A stretch of DNA of 47,502 nt from Lysobacterales bacterium (GCA_021648125.1 JAKITK010000019.1:1-47502), one strand, 5' to 3'. Shown: positions 36,485-46,056, counted from the first letter of the stretch. Notes: generated from the sequence alone by a model not told the origin. Translations and numbers: made by a program.

Positions 36485-36946
36485 GTGAAATCTGCTTTCG
36501 AAAAAACGGCCTGGTCAGCAGCTTATACCCAGGCCGTTCGTTTATTGTCCGGTCGCGAGCATTCGCAGTTAGAGTTGCGTCAAAAAATGCAGCGCAAGGG
36601 CCATCCCCGCGATTTAATTGATGCCATGCTGGTATACCTGCAAGACCTGGATATGCAGTCTGACCAGCGCTTTACCGAAGCTTTTATCCGCAGCCGGATA
36701 ATTCGTCTGCAGGGTCCTATGAAAATACTCGCACAACTCTCCCAGCGAGGGATTCGTGTGAATAATCTCGAGGACTACCTGCCGGCAGACCACGACTGGG
36801 ATGCGATGGCGGCTGCGGCATTATCCCGCGGCACGGTCATCCGCGCTACCGACCGCCAGAAACTTATCGAGAAATCTTACCGACGGCTGGTAAACCGCGG
36901 TTTTAGCCACGGGCAAGCAATGAAAGCCGCTAAAAACGCCCTGTAG
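36485..36946 (+). CDS. recX: RecA regulator RecX
   Basis: A 153-residue all-helical protein with three-helix RecX repeats (AVRLLSGREHSQLELRQKMQRKG and SDQRFTEAFIRSRI). It binds the groove of the RecA filament and inhibits its growth. The GTG start at 36485 follows recA by 28 bp, implying read-through from recA, as in other gammaproteobacteria. Confidence 0.93.
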   Translation: MKSAFEKTAWSAAYTQAVRLLSGREHSQLELRQKMQRKGHPRDLIDAMLVYLQDLDMQSDQRFTEAFIRSRIIRLQGPMKILAQLSQRGIRVNNLEDYLPADHDWDAMAAAALSRGTVIRATDRQKLIEKSYRRLVNRGFSHGQAMKAAKNAL

Positions 36947-37082
36947 GGCGCTGTTAGCCATAGGTGTAACGCACCGAATGGTGAAGATTACTCAATTGCT
37001 TGAAGCTGCTCGTAGGCAGGCATACTGAAACACAGCCTGTTCCAGGGTTAAGATACAGGTACAAGCTCTACACGAATATCCT

Positions 37083-37088
37083 TATAAT
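37083..37088 (+). promoter_or_regulatory. -10 box immediately upstream of alaS
   Basis: A perfect TATAAT ends 6 bases before the alaS ATG (37095), so a transcript started from it would begin at or within a base or two of the start codon. No ribosome-binding site is seen. The -35 region is weak. Confidence 0.4.
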
Positions 37089-37094
37089 ACACAA

Positions 37095-39707
37095 ATGAAA
37101 TCAACAGCCGAAATACGCCAAGCCTATCTCGATTACTTTGCCGACCGTGGGCACCAGATTGTGGCCAGCAGTTCACTGGTACCGGGCAATGATCCAACCC
37201 TGCTATTTACCAATGCCGGAATGGTACAGTTTAAAGATCTGTTTTTAGGTTCTGAGAAGCGCAGCTATAAACGCGCCACCAGTTCGCAGCGCTGTGTACG
37301 CGCCGGTGGAAAACATAATGACCTTGAAAATGTCGGCTATACCGCCCGTCATCACACTTTTTTTGAAATGCTGGGCAACTTCAGCTTCGGCGATTATTTC
37401 AAAAAAGAAGCCATCGAATTTGCCTGGGATTTTCTTAGCAATGTACTCAACCTGCCAGCAGAAAATCTCTGGATAACAGTATTTGAGGAAGACGATGAAG
37501 CCGCTGAAATTTGGATTAAACACATCGGGGTAAATCCGGAGCGTGTTTCCCGCATTGGTGCCAAAGACAATTTTTGGTCGATGGGCGATACCGGACCCTG
37601 TGGACCCTGTACTGAAATATTCTACGACCATGGCCCGCAAGTTGCCGGTGGGCCGCCGGGCACGCCTGAAGAAGACGGTGACCGCTATATCGAAATTTGG
37701 AATCTGGTATTTATGCAGTTCGACCGTGCTGCTGATGGCACTATGGTCAATTTACCCGCACCCTCGGTTGATACCGGTATGGGTTTGGAACGACTGGCGG
37801 CTATTTTGCAGGGAGTTCACAGTAATTATCAAATCGACCTGTTTCAGGCACTGATAGTCAAAGCCGCCGAGCTGACAGACTGTGATGATCGGGAAAATGA
37901 TTCACTCAAAGTGATTGCCGACCATATTCGTGCCTGCGCATTTATGATTGTTGATGGTGTGCTGCCGGGCAACGAGGGCAGAAGTTATGTGCTGCGTCGA
38001 ATTATTCGCCGAGCTATTCGTCATGGCTATAAACTTGGTCAGAAACAACCATTTTTTGCGGCCATGGTACCTGTACTGGTAGAGCAAATGGGTCAAGCCT
38101 ACCCGGAACTAACCCAGAAGGCAGAGCAGGTTCAGCAAGCCCTGTTAAAAGAAGAACAACGCTTCGCACAAACTCTGGAGCAGGGCATGCGGCTGTTGGA
38201 TGGTGTGCTTGAAGATTTGACAGGTAGTGAAATCCCGGGGGAATCGGTATTCAAGCTTTACGATACCTTTGGTTTTCCCCTCGATTTGACCGCCGATATT
38301 GCCCGTGAGAAAGGTCTCACCATCGACCAGGCAGGCTTTGATACGGCGATGAATCAGCAGCGTGAACGCGCCCGTGCGGCAGGGCAGTTTAGTGCTGGAG
38401 AAAGCATTTCCGCAGATGTAGTTAAAGACCTGACAGCTACCGCGTTCACCGGCTACAATCAAAACAGCACGGAGGAGGTCACATTGCTGGCAATCCTGGT
38501 CGATGGCAAGCTCCAGCAAAACTTGAGTGCCGGTGAAACGGCAACATTAATTCTCGACAAAACCCCTTTTTATGCAGAATCGGGCGGCCAGGTTGGAGAT
38601 TGTGGTCAACTGCTATCTGCTGGCACATTATTTGAAGTCGCTGATACCCAGAAACTGGCGGGTGTCTACCATGCACATCAAGGCGTACTTGCAAGCGGTA
38701 GTTTACAAACAGGCGATCGTGTTACTGCATCGGTTAACCCTGCCCGTCGGCAAGCCATTCGCCGGCATCACTCGGCGACACATTTACTGCATGCCGCATT
38801 GCGTAAATTACTCGGTTCACATGTAGAGCAGAAGGGATCATTGGTAACGGCAGATAAATTACGCTTCGACTTTTCTCACAGTAGTCCGGTTTCAGCGGCA
38901 GAGTTAACTGAAATAGAAGTTTTAGTCAACCAGAAAACGCTCGCCAATATCAAAGCAGAAGTTGCTGAAATGAGCTATGAGGATGCCCTTAAAGCAGGGG
39001 CTATGGCTTTGTTCGGTGAGAAGTATGGTGATAAAGTCCGAGTATTGAGCTTTGCTGACTACTCCGTTGAACTCTGCGGCGGAACCCATGTTCACCGAAG
39101 CGGTGATATAGGTCTGGTTAAAGTCACATCCGAAACCGGCATTGCCTCCGGAATACGGCGTATTGAGGCCGTGGTTGGTGAACAAGCAGTGCAATGGGTA
39201 CAACAACAAAACCAACGCGATATTACAGTTGCTAATCTGTTGAAGTCCGGGCTTGAAGATGTACCCGCAAAAGTAAAACATTTACTCGAGCGCTTGAAAC
39301 AGGCGGAAAAAGAAAACTCCCGACTGGAATCCAAACTGGCCTCCTCATCCGGTCAATCACTGATCGATAAGGTATTTGAAGTAAACGGTATCAATGTGTT
39401 GTCCGAACTGTTGCCTACTGGTGATATGAAAATCATTCGTGAAACCATGGACGATCTAAAGTCCCGCTTAGAGAATGCGGTGATCTTGTTGGCTGGTGTT
39501 GATGGGGAAAAGGTACGCTTGGTGGCAGGAGTCAGTAAAAACATTACCGGGATCTACAAGGCCGGCTCGCTGGTAAACCATGTCGCTACGCAGGTCGGCG
39601 GCCGTGGCGGTGGACGCCCCGATATGGCTCAAGCCGGTGGTACTGATGCTGCAAATTTACCTGCAGCATTGTTGAGTGTTAAGCAGTGGGTAAGTGATCA
39701 AAATTGA
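37095..39707 (+). CDS. alaS: alanyl-tRNA synthetase
   Basis: An 870-residue class II synthetase. The catalytic domain (1-about 240) includes [15 protein letters not shown] and GPCGPCTEI. The editing domain has the zinc ligands HHSATHLLH and CGGTH. The C-Ala domain ends with [14 protein letters not shown]. Length is typical. It lies upstream of csrA and tRNA-Ser as in many gammaproteobacteria, though the lysC often found between alaS and csrA is absent. Confidence 0.98.
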   Translation: MKSTAEIRQAYLDYFADRGHQIVASSSLVPGNDPTLLFTNAGMVQFKDLFLGSEKRSYKRATSSQRCVRAGGKHNDLENVGYTARHHTFFEMLGNFSFGDYFKKEAIEFAWDFLSNVLNLPAENLWITVFEEDDEAAEIWIKHIGVNPERVSRIGAKDNFWSMGDTGPCGPCTEIFYDHGPQVAGGPPGTPEEDGDRYIEIWNLVFMQFDRAADGTMVNLPAPSVDTGMGLERLAAILQGVHSNYQIDLFQALIVKAAELTDCDDRENDSLKVIADHIRACAFMIVDGVLPGNEGRSYVLRRIIRRAIRHGYKLGQKQPFFAAMVPVLVEQMGQAYPELTQKAEQVQQALLKEEQRFAQTLEQGMRLLDGVLEDLTGSEIPGESVFKLYDTFGFPLDLTADIAREKGLTIDQAGFDTAMNQQRERARAAGQFSAGESISADVVKDLTATAFTGYNQNSTEEVTLLAILVDGKLQQNLSAGETATLILDKTPFYAESGGQVGDCGQLLSAGTLFEVADTQKLAGVYHAHQGVLASGSLQTGDRVTASVNPARRQAIRRHHSATHLLHAALRKLLGSHVEQKGSLVTADKLRFDFSHSSPVSAAELTEIEVLVNQKTLANIKAEVAEMSYEDALKAGAMALFGEKYGDKVRVLSFADYSVELCGGTHVHRSGDIGLVKVTSETGIASGIRRIEAVVGEQAVQWVQQQNQRDITVANLLKSGLEDVPAKVKHLLERLKQAEKENSRLESKLASSSGQSLIDKVFEVNGINVLSELLPTGDMKIIRETMDDLKSRLENAVILLAGVDGEKVRLVAGVSKNITGIYKAGSLVNHVATQVGGRGGGRPDMAQAGGTDAANLPAALLSVKQWVSDQN

Positions 39708-39925
39708 ATGTTCGCTGACCAATGGGTCAATTATGCTGACTAATGGCACATTGATTGCCAAGCAAAAAATGCCAGTATGATGTACTATTAATATGTTCAG
39801 AGAGATCTAGAACTTTTCGACGGCTCTGTAATCAGAGTCAGGAAGACAACATAGTGATTTTAAGGGGTTTTGATTACTATGTTCCGCAGTTGCCTAGTCA
39901 CAGGTTATGAAAAACCAGTGCTGGT

Positions 39926-39950
39926 GACATGGATCAGCGGATACAAGGAG
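39926..39950 (+). promoter_or_regulatory. candidate CsrA-binding leader of csrA
   Basis: Three GGA motifs (39931, 39939, 39947) lie within 20 bases. The last, ATACAAGGAG, matches the CsrA consensus RUACARGGAUGU well and contains the ribosome-binding site, so CsrA could block its own translation. Confidence 0.55.
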
Positions 39951-39957
39951 TAAAACA

Positions 39958-40164
39958 ATGCTGATTTTGACAAGACGAGTAGGGGAAAAACTAATTATCG
40001 GTGATGATATCTCCGTGACGGTGCTAGGTGTTAAAGGCAACCAAGTTAGGGTAGGTATCAACGCTCCACGCGAAGTACAGGTTCATCGTGAAGAGGTTTT
40101 TAAGCGAATTCATGAGCATGATGAAACCACAAACGGTTCAGGTGTGAAACCAGATTCAAACTAA
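39958..40164 (+). CDS. csrA: carbon storage regulator CsrA
   Basis: A 68-residue RNA-binding dimer beginning [20 protein letters not shown], with the conserved [14 protein letters not shown] and V-HREE-like C-terminal beta strand. It represses or stabilises mRNAs by binding GGA motifs. The ATG has AAGGAG ahead of it. The C-terminal tail beyond residue 55 is variable in the family. It lies between alaS and tRNA-Ser. Confidence 0.96.
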   Translation: MLILTRRVGEKLIIGDDISVTVLGVKGNQVRVGINAPREVQVHREEVFKRIHEHDETTNGSGVKPDSN

Positions 40165-40285
40165 GTACTTTTTACCCTTTACCAATCCCCAATAAACAGG
40201 TATCCTTTGCGCCCTTGATGGCGTAGGCATAACTGCGTTTTTGGGATAAAATATATATAGTATTTTAGATACAATTAAAGAATAC

Positions 40286-40376
40286 GGAGAGGTGGCCGAG
40301 TGGCTGAAGGCGCTCCCCTGCTAAGGGAGTATGGGTTAAAAGCCCATCGAGGGTTCGAATCCCTCTCTCTCCGCCA
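40286..40376 (+). tRNA. tRNA-Ser(GCU)
   Basis: A 91-base gene with encoded CCA. The acceptor stem GGAGAGG pairs with TCTCTCC, with one wobble. The anticodon arm CTCCC-CTGCTAA-GGGAG gives anticodon GCT (40320-40322), reading AGC and AGU. A long variable arm (TATGGGTTAAAAGCCCAT) marks it as serine. The T arm is GAGGG-TTCGAAT-CCCTC. Its position after csrA matches serV in enterobacteria. Confidence 0.95.
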
Positions 40377-40439
40377 AATAAAAAAGGCTCCGCCAAAGGC
40401 GGGGCCTTTTTTATTTGACTGAGCGCGAGTCAGGATGAG
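40358..40439 (+). repeat. 82-bp repeat: tRNA-Ser 3' end plus terminator, copy 1
   Basis: Contains the last 19 bases of tRNA-Ser, its terminator and a GAGCGCGAGTCAGGATGAG tail. An identical copy starts 179 bp downstream at 40537. Confidence 0.9.
40380..40412 (+). terminator. terminator after tRNA-Ser
   Basis: AAAAAAGGCTCCGCC, loop AAA, GGCGGGGCCTTTTTT. A-run and T-run flank the stem, so it can work in both directions. Confidence 0.85.
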
Positions 40440-40536
40440 GACCCAGTGCGTAGCACTAGGGTTCGAAAAATTCGTCAGGAACGAATTTTCACGAGCAAAG
40501 CGAGCCCGAAGGGGGAGGCACAAGGATGTGCCGAAT

Positions 40537-40618
40537 AATCCCTCTCTCTCCGCCAAATAAAAAAGGCTCCGCCAAAGGCGGGGCCTTTTTTATTTGACTG
40601 AGCGCGAGTCAGGATGAG
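40537..40618. repeat. 82-bp repeat, copy 2 (duplicated tRNA-Ser 3' end)
   Basis: Identical to 40358-40439. Its first 19 bases (to 40555) repeat the tRNA T-arm and acceptor 3' strand with CCA but lack the rest of the tRNA. This resembles an attachment site; a local tandem duplication would also explain it. The hairpin at 40559-40591 faces the end of ubiD and can serve as terminator for that operon on the minus strand. Confidence 0.85.
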
Positions 40619-40642
40619 AACTCTGTGCGCGGCACCATCTTT

Positions 40643-42115
40643 TCAAAACCCTCCAATCTCTGCCATTAGTTTATCAACACGAAATTTAACATCTTCGTTC
40701 ATGGTAATGGGCTTGCCCCATTTTCGGGTGGTTTCTACGGACCATTTATTGGTGGCATCAATGCCCATTTTTGAACCAAGACTGGCCACAGGACTGGCAA
40801 AGTCAAGATAATCTATGGGAGTGTTCTCTACTATCATGGTATCGCGCGCAGGATCTGATCGAGTAGTCAATGCCCAAATAACTTCATCCCACTGGCGTAC
40901 ATCAATGTCTTCGTCGGTGATGATGATGAATTTAGTGTAAGTGAATTGACGCAAGAATGACCAAATACCAAACATGATTCTTTTTGCGTGCCCAGGATAG
41001 GCTTTTTTGATGCTGACCAATGCCATGCGATAAGAACAACCTTCAGGAGGCAAATAAAAGTCTACAATTTCAGGAAATTGTTCTTGTAATAATGGTACAA
41101 ACATTTCATTCAGTGCTGCTGCCATGGCTGAGGGTTCATCAAAGGGTGGCCTACCCATATAAGCACTGAGATAGATGGGGTTATTTCGGTGGCTAATGCG
41201 TTCAATGGTAAACACAGGGTAATGGTCTTGTGAATTATAATAGCCTGTGTGGTCACCAAAAGGCCCTTCTAGCGCAGTTTCGCCGGGTTCAATATAGCCT
41301 TCTAGAATTATTTCTGCGGTGGCGGGGACTTGTAATTGTGGGTGTAATAAACTTTGCGCCACTTCGGTTTTGGCTCCACGAATTAGACCCGCGAACTGGT
41401 ACTCACTAATGCTATCAGGGATAGGAGTGACTGCTGCTAAATGTGTGGCGGGGTCGGTGCCAATTGCTACGGCTATGGGAAAGCGCTTACCCGGATGTTT
41501 GTCTTTGAATTCAGCAAAATCAAGTGCGCCACCACGGTGTTGTAGCCAGCGCATGATGACTTTGTTTTTAGCAATCACTTGCATACGATAGAAGGCAAGA
41601 TTTTGTCTGGCTTTTAATGGGCCTTTAGTAATCACCATACCGTAAGTGATGAGCCGCCCTGCATCATCAGGCCAGCAAGTTTGTATGGGTAATTTATCCA
41701 AATCAATGTCTTGTTGTTCGATAATGTTTTCTTGGCACAATGGTTCTCGAACAAGCCGTGGATTAACATGGGTGAGTTGTTTAAATTTAGGTAATTTTGA
41801 TATGGCATCTGAAATGCTGGTTGGTAATGCTGGGGCATTTAAAAATGCCAAGTTTTTACCCAGCTCACGTAAATCTTGAACCTCTTTTTTACCCAATGCC
41901 AAAGCCACACGCCTGCCTGTGCCAAATAGATTTCCTAACATTGGGATGTTTGAGTTTTTTGGGTTTTCAAAAAGTAATGCAGGCCCTTCAGCCTTACGGC
42001 TACGAAAACACAGTTCGGTCATTTCTAGTTTTGCATCAACTTCAACCGTTATCCTTTTCAACTCTCCTTGTTGTTCTAAGGCATCAATAAATGATCGAAG
42101 ACATTTGTATTTCAT
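40643..42115 (-). CDS. ubiD: UbiD-family 4-hydroxy-3-polyprenylbenzoate decarboxylase
   Basis: A 490-residue decarboxylase that needs prenylated FMN (made by UbiX) and removes the carboxyl group in ubiquinone synthesis. Motifs include [25 protein letters not shown] near the N-terminus, [25 protein letters not shown] and [14 protein letters not shown]. Length and sequence fit UbiD of ubiquinone synthesis. It overlaps ubiT by 4 bp and is last in the ubiU-ubiV-ubiT-ubiD operon. This linkage suggests it is an extra or dedicated copy for anaerobic growth, if another ubiD exists elsewhere (not testable here). Confidence 0.92.
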   Translation of the reverse strand: MKYKCLRSFIDALEQQGELKRITVEVDAKLEMTELCFRSRKAEGPALLFENPKNSNIPMLGNLFGTGRRVALALGKKEVQDLRELGKNLAFLNAPALPTSISDAISKLPKFKQLTHVNPRLVREPLCQENIIEQQDIDLDKLPIQTCWPDDAGRLITYGMVITKGPLKARQNLAFYRMQVIAKNKVIMRWLQHRGGALDFAEFKDKHPGKRFPIAVAIGTDPATHLAAVTPIPDSISEYQFAGLIRGAKTEVAQSLLHPQLQVPATAEIILEGYIEPGETALEGPFGDHTGYYNSQDHYPVFTIERISHRNNPIYLSAYMGRPPFDEPSAMAAALNEMFVPLLQEQFPEIVDFYLPPEGCSYRMALVSIKKAYPGHAKRIMFGIWSFLRQFTYTKFIIITDEDIDVRQWDEVIWALTTRSDPARDTMIVENTPIDYLDFASPVASLGSKMGIDATNKWSVETTRKWGKPITMNEDVKFRVDKLMAEIGGF

Positions 42116-42630
42116 CTGAAGAGTTTCTCAAAGACTTTAATGCCGTGATGTAAGGCGAAGTCCAATGGCTTGTGAAATCGAACCGTGTCCATATCCATAC
42201 CATCCAATAAATTTTTAACTTCTAAACCCAAATTGGTACAGCCTTGTATTTTTAGGCGGCGGTTAAAAAACAGAGTATCAGAGTCTTCTTTGCGACTGGC
42301 AAGCAACATAAAGTCATACAGGTTCCCGGATAAGTTAAGCTTATCATTGGCTTGCCATTGACTGGCACGCAGTTTTTTATGGTTCAGTGTTAATCCAAAC
42401 TTGAGTTTTAAATCAATGATGTTGACCGATACATTGTTATCTTCCAAAAAATCCAAATCACCATCATCCAAGGCCTGAGCAAGCATGAGATTTAGACTTT
42501 TAACAATGACTGTAGCTGAGTGTTTTTCAGGAATACTGGCAACCGGAATGGCAAGTATGGCTGGAAAAACAGGTTGTTTATTGATTTTTCTCATACTATC
42601 GTGTTGATGTGGTATGTCTGAACTATTCAT
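42112..42630 (-). CDS. ubiT: UbiT, SCP2-domain ubiquinone synthesis factor
   Basis: A 172-residue protein with an SCP2 (sterol-carrier) lipid-binding fold, close in length to E. coli UbiT (YhbT). Relevant stretches are [69 protein letters not shown] and the downstream [12 protein letters not shown]. It is thought to hold hydrophobic intermediates for oxygen-independent hydroxylation. It overlaps ubiV and ubiD by 4 bp each. Confidence 0.9.
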   Translation of the reverse strand: MNSSDIPHQHDSMRKINKQPVFPAILAIPVASIPEKHSATVIVKSLNLMLAQALDDGDLDFLEDNNVSVNIIDLKLKFGLTLNHKKLRASQWQANDKLNLSGNLYDFMLLASRKEDSDTLFFNRRLKIQGCTNLGLEVKNLLDGMDMDTVRFHKPLDFALHHGIKVFEKLFR

Positions 42631-43550
42631 GCGCTTTCTACTTGTTTTAACGGAATACTGGCTTTGTTCATACCAGCTTCACCAAACCAGTAGCCATCGC
42701 ATAAACCAGAGGGGGCATAACTTTTTAGTGCTTGATAAAAGTGGTCGACGGATTGTTTCTTTGATAAAACTTGTGAGAAAGCATCAATGATTTGCAATGT
42801 GTGTTGAGATTGTGGATTAATCCGCAGCACATCAACATTGAGGTCTTCCATAGTATTTAATTCTGTAATTAAATTATTGGTCAAAGCCGATTGAGTTTGA
42901 ATGCCATTTAGACACAAAAATTCCTGGCTTTCACGGGTCTTCATTAACAAACCATCGGGGTCGTCTAGACACTTAAACTGGCAATTATCTTTGGGTAAAT
43001 TATGTGCGCGCGCGGTAAAACACCGTGCCGAATATGCCAACGGGATACGCCCCCATACCATTACCTCTGTTTGCAAATTATCAGGGCGATTGTTTTGTAA
43101 TTTTTGTAATTGTTGTTTGCCTAATTCAACTGACAAATTCCAGCGTTTTAAACCTTGTTTGTGTAGTATGTTTAAACTTCTCTGATTATAGATATTGATT
43201 GAATTACCTGTTATAAAGGACTTGCCCCGCTGAGACAAAATTTCTATTGCTCCAAAATCATTGGCTTCAACCGTAAATTCATCTTGTTCACAGACTCTGC
43301 GCATACGCGAACATTCCGAGCTGGCTTCAATCAGGGTCATGGTGGATAAAACCACTTGTTTGCCACTGCCTTTAAGTAATTGTGCTAAATCGATCCAGTC
43401 CTTAAATTTCATTTCCAGGCGTTTAGAACAAATCACTTCACCCAGATAGACAATGTCAATTGCACTTTTGGCAACTTGCTGATAAAAATTCAATAGTTTT
43501 TGTTTGGGCCAGTAATAGGAAACTGGTGCCAAGGATAATTTTATTGCCAT
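42627..43550 (-). CDS. ubiV: UbiV, U32-family oxygen-independent hydroxylase subunit
   Basis: A 307-residue U32 'peptidase' family protein that with UbiU hydroxylates the ubiquinone ring without oxygen. Four cysteines, Cys41, Cys177, Cys190 and Cys194 (in CSKRLEMKF and RCFTARAHNLPKDNCQFKC), fit the [4Fe-4S] ligands of E. coli UbiV (39, 180, 193, 197), with the same final spacing. It overlaps ubiU by 10 bp and ubiT by 4 bp. No protease activity is expected. Confidence 0.92.
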   Translation of the reverse strand: MAIKLSLAPVSYYWPKQKLLNFYQQVAKSAIDIVYLGEVICSKRLEMKFKDWIDLAQLLKGSGKQVVLSTMTLIEASSECSRMRRVCEQDEFTVEANDFGAIEILSQRGKSFITGNSINIYNQRSLNILHKQGLKRWNLSVELGKQQLQKLQNNRPDNLQTEVMVWGRIPLAYSARCFTARAHNLPKDNCQFKCLDDPDGLLMKTRESQEFLCLNGIQTQSALTNNLITELNTMEDLNVDVLRINPQSQHTLQIIDAFSQVLSKKQSVDHFYQALKSYAPSGLCDGYWFGEAGMNKASIPLKQVESA

Positions 43551-44539
43551 GGTCGATGATAAGCTCCCAATGTTGTTTGGCTGCCTTCGGATACTTTTAA
43601 TAGTTCATTCATCCACTGGTCTTTTGCTTGATAATGCTCGGGATCTTTTTTCATACAATCTATCGCATCACGCAATATTTTGGTTACTTGCGCCACATAG
43701 GCTGGGCTGCGTTGTCTGCCTTCTACTTTGAGCGCGGTTACGCCAATTTTTTGTAATTGGGGCAATAACGATAAAGTATTTAAACTGGTGGGCTCTTCAA
43801 TGGCATAATAAATATTGTTATTGACTTCAAATCGACCTTTGCACAATGTTGGATAACCAGCTTTTTCGCCTTCTTGAAAACGGTCAATTAATATATTATT
43901 TAAGCGCGTTTCTAAAACCCCATTGTCCTTTTCTTGCCATTGTACATCACGACCTGGCGAACAAGCCCCATAAGTATTAGGTGATTTTCCTGTGGCATAA
44001 GAGGACAACAAACAGCGCCCTTCAACCATCACGCATAAACTGCCAAAACCAAATACTTCAACCGGCACAGGGGAGTTTTCTGCCACTTGTTGTACTTGTT
44101 TTAGCGAAAGCACACGCGGTAAAACCGCCCGTTGAATATTAAATTGGCGATGATAAAACTGCAAAGCTTCTGGATTAGTGGCTGATGCTTGCACCGATAA
44201 ATGCAAACGCAAATCAGGGTATTTTTCACAAGCATAATCCATAACTCCAATATCCGCTAAAATTAATGCATCCAATTGCAAATCATGGGCACGATCCACA
44301 GCTTGTTGCCAGCGCTCAAAGCCACTGGTTTGAGCGTAAGTGTTAATCGCAGCAAAGACTTTTACACCGTTTTCTTTGGCATAATTCAAACCTGATAGCG
44401 CTTTTTTATCATTAAAATTTAAGCCTGCAAAATGCCGCGCATTGGTGTCATCTTTAAATCCGATGTACACCGCATTGGCACCATTATCAACAGCCGCTTT
44501 AAGTGAAGGCAAGTTACCTGCTGGGCAAACTAATTCCAA
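43541..44539 (-). CDS. ubiU: UbiU, U32-family oxygen-independent hydroxylase subunit
   Basis: A 332-residue partner of UbiV. Cys169, Cys176, Cys193 and Cys233 match the [4Fe-4S] ligands of E. coli UbiU (169, 176, 193, 232) almost exactly. The U32 signature MVEGRCLLSSY is present. The start is TTG at 44539 with GGAG eight bases ahead, giving MELVCPAGNLPSLKAAVDNGA. It heads a four-gene operon behind an FNR-type promoter. Confidence 0.93.
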   Translation of the reverse strand: MELVCPAGNLPSLKAAVDNGANAVYIGFKDDTNARHFAGLNFNDKKALSGLNYAKENGVKVFAAINTYAQTSGFERWQQAVDRAHDLQLDALILADIGVMDYACEKYPDLRLHLSVQASATNPEALQFYHRQFNIQRAVLPRVLSLKQVQQVAENSPVPVEVFGFGSLCVMVEGRCLLSSYATGKSPNTYGACSPGRDVQWQEKDNGVLETRLNNILIDRFQEGEKAGYPTLCKGRFEVNNNIYYAIEEPTSLNTLSLLPQLQKIGVTALKVEGRQRSPAYVAQVTKILRDAIDCMKKDPEHYQAKDQWMNELLKVSEGSQTTLGAYHRPWQ

Positions 44540-44842
44540 AAGATTTTCTCCAGAGCAATATATTCAACGCTATATTTTATATCCAGCCAATAAGACAGTA
44601 ATTGACGATAGTCAAGATTTGAGCACTAATTTGGATGTTTTATTGTTATCCCGTTAAACCCAAGCTTGTCACACAGGATTTGGCTTGAGATATAGGCTTG
44701 TCTGGGGCTTGTCTGGGACAGACAACTATCAAAGATGACCGTTTCGCTGAGTTAGCGTACATGCAAATAAAATACTGCGAAAATCCGTGAATTATTAACT
44801 GCAAAATTGTAGAAAAGGACTTTAATATTACTTATACTCAAT
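44540..44842. other. intergenic region between ubiU and hydroxyacid dehydrogenase
   Basis: Holds the FNR-type site and -10 box for ubiU. No other gene is visible. No ribosome-binding site is seen before the dehydrogenase, although its AT-rich approach (44790-44840) may contain a promoter. Confidence 0.6.
44574..44615 (-). promoter_or_regulatory. FNR-type class II promoter of ubiU operon
   Basis: TTGACGATAGTCAA (44602-44615) is a symmetric FNR/ANR/DNR-like site. On the minus strand a TAAAAT -10 box lies at 44579-44574, with the site centre 32 bases upstream of the box centre, i.e. at about -41.5 from a start near 44567. That is the classic class II activator position. The half-site TTGAC differs at one base from the FNR ideal TTGAT. 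Confidence 0.6.
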
Positions 44843-44845
44843 GTG

Positions 44846-45805
44846 ATGTATAAAAAAATCCTTTTTGTTGATACTGTCCACCCCATTTTAGAAGAGCGAT
44901 TAATAAAATTAGGTTATTCTTGTGAGCATGATTTAACCGCTCCAAAAAAACAAATTGAAGAAAAAATCGCAAATTATTTTGGCTTAGTTATTCGCAGTAG
45001 ATTTTCTATTGATTCTTTCTTTTTAGATAAAGCCATAAATCTTAAATTTATTGCCCGCTCGGGTGCTGGTTTAGAAAATATTAATATTGCATACGCAGAA
45101 AAAAAAGACATTAAAGTATTCAATTCTCCCGAAGGAAACATGGATGCCGTTGGCGAGCAAGCTATTGGTATGTTATTGATGCTTTTCAATCAACTTAAAA
45201 AAGCAGATGCTGAAGTAAGAAATGGCATATGGGATCGGCAAGGAAATAGAGGCTTAGAAATTTCCGGGAAAACTGTCGCTATTATTGGTTACGGAAATAT
45301 GGGGAGCGCCTTTGCTAAAAAGCTCTCAGGGTTCGATTGCAAGGTTATTGCATTTGATAAATACAAGGTTAACTACAGTTCTAAAATAATTGAAGAGCTT
45401 AAGTTAGAAGATATTTATAAGGCCGCAGATATAGTAAGTATTCATTTGCCGCTTTCTGAAGAAACACATCATTATGTAGATGCTGCGTTTTTAGCTAATT
45501 TTCAAAAACCTATTTATGTAATTAATACTGCAAGAGGGAATAATGTTTGTACGGCCGATATAGTAAGTGCTTTAAAATCAGCTAAAGTTTTAGGTGCATG
45601 TTTAGATGTGTTGGAATACGAAACAACATCTTTTGAAACAATAAATTCGAATAAATTGCCAGTTGATTTTCAATACTTAGTACAATCGGATAAAGTAATT
45701 TTAAGTCCTCATATTGCCGGGTGGACTAAAGAATCTTATGTTAAATTATCAAGTTTTTTAGCTGATAAAATTGAACTGTCATTCTCCGTTAAACTGGTAA
45801 TTTGA
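44846..45805 (+). CDS. D-2-hydroxyacid dehydrogenase family protein
   Basis: A 319-residue NAD(P)-dependent dehydrogenase of the D-isomer-specific 2-hydroxyacid (SerA/LdhA-like) family. The Rossmann motif is AIIGYGNMGSAFAKKL. The catalytic triad is complete: Arg in INTARGN (about 230), Glu in CLDVLEYE (about 259) and His in SPHIAGW (about 289). Substrate unknown. GTG at 44843 or ATG at 44846 could start it; MYKKILFVDT at 44846 is more usual. Codon use is strongly AT-rich compared with the core genes, suggesting transfer together with, or near, the ubi operon. An ISL3 relic follows it by 15 bp. Confidence 0.85.
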   Translation: MYKKILFVDTVHPILEERLIKLGYSCEHDLTAPKKQIEEKIANYFGLVIRSRFSIDSFFLDKAINLKFIARSGAGLENINIAYAEKKDIKVFNSPEGNMDAVGEQAIGMLLMLFNQLKKADAEVRNGIWDRQGNRGLEISGKTVAIIGYGNMGSAFAKKLSGFDCKVIAFDKYKVNYSSKIIEELKLEDIYKAADIVSIHLPLSEETHHYVDAAFLANFQKPIYVINTARGNNVCTADIVSALKSAKVLGACLDVLEYETTSFETINSNKLPVDFQYLVQSDKVILSPHIAGWTKESYVKLSSFLADKIELSFSVKLVI

Positions 45806-45820
45806 AATCTTTAATAAAAA

Positions 45821-45909
45821 GGCTCTTCCCCTAGGCGAGTGGCTAGATTAGCCTAGAGGGCATGAGAGATAAAGAGCTGTACAGTAAAGTTAGGGATACA
45901 GGAAGCTGA
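45821..45909 (+). mobile_element. truncated ISL3-family element end
   Basis: Starts with GGCTCTTCCCCTAGGCGAGT, an ISL3-type terminal repeat, almost the same as at 47376. ATG 45862 begins MRDKELYSK as in the copy at 47417, but the frame is shifted and stops after 15 residues (RDTGS). Only the left end survives. Confidence 0.75.
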
Positions 45910-45982
45910 GACATGAAAGTCAGCCCAACCCTGCCTTCATTCCTGGCCAGACCCGGAATCCAGTGATTTTATGACTTACTGG

Positions 45983-46002
45983 ATACCGGCCTTCGCCGGT
46001 AT
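45983..46002. repeat. REP-like palindrome
   Basis: ATACCGGC-CTTC-GCCGGTAT is a perfect 8-bp stem, preceded by CCCGGAATCCAGTG, which also occurs near 25662. Read on the minus strand the area encodes VIPAKAGIQ, typical of a common bacterial intergenic repeat. Confidence 0.75.
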
Positions 46003-46056
46003 GACGAGGATGAAGTTAACGGGGCAGCAGTGCATGGATTTAATTGTGTATTCTAG

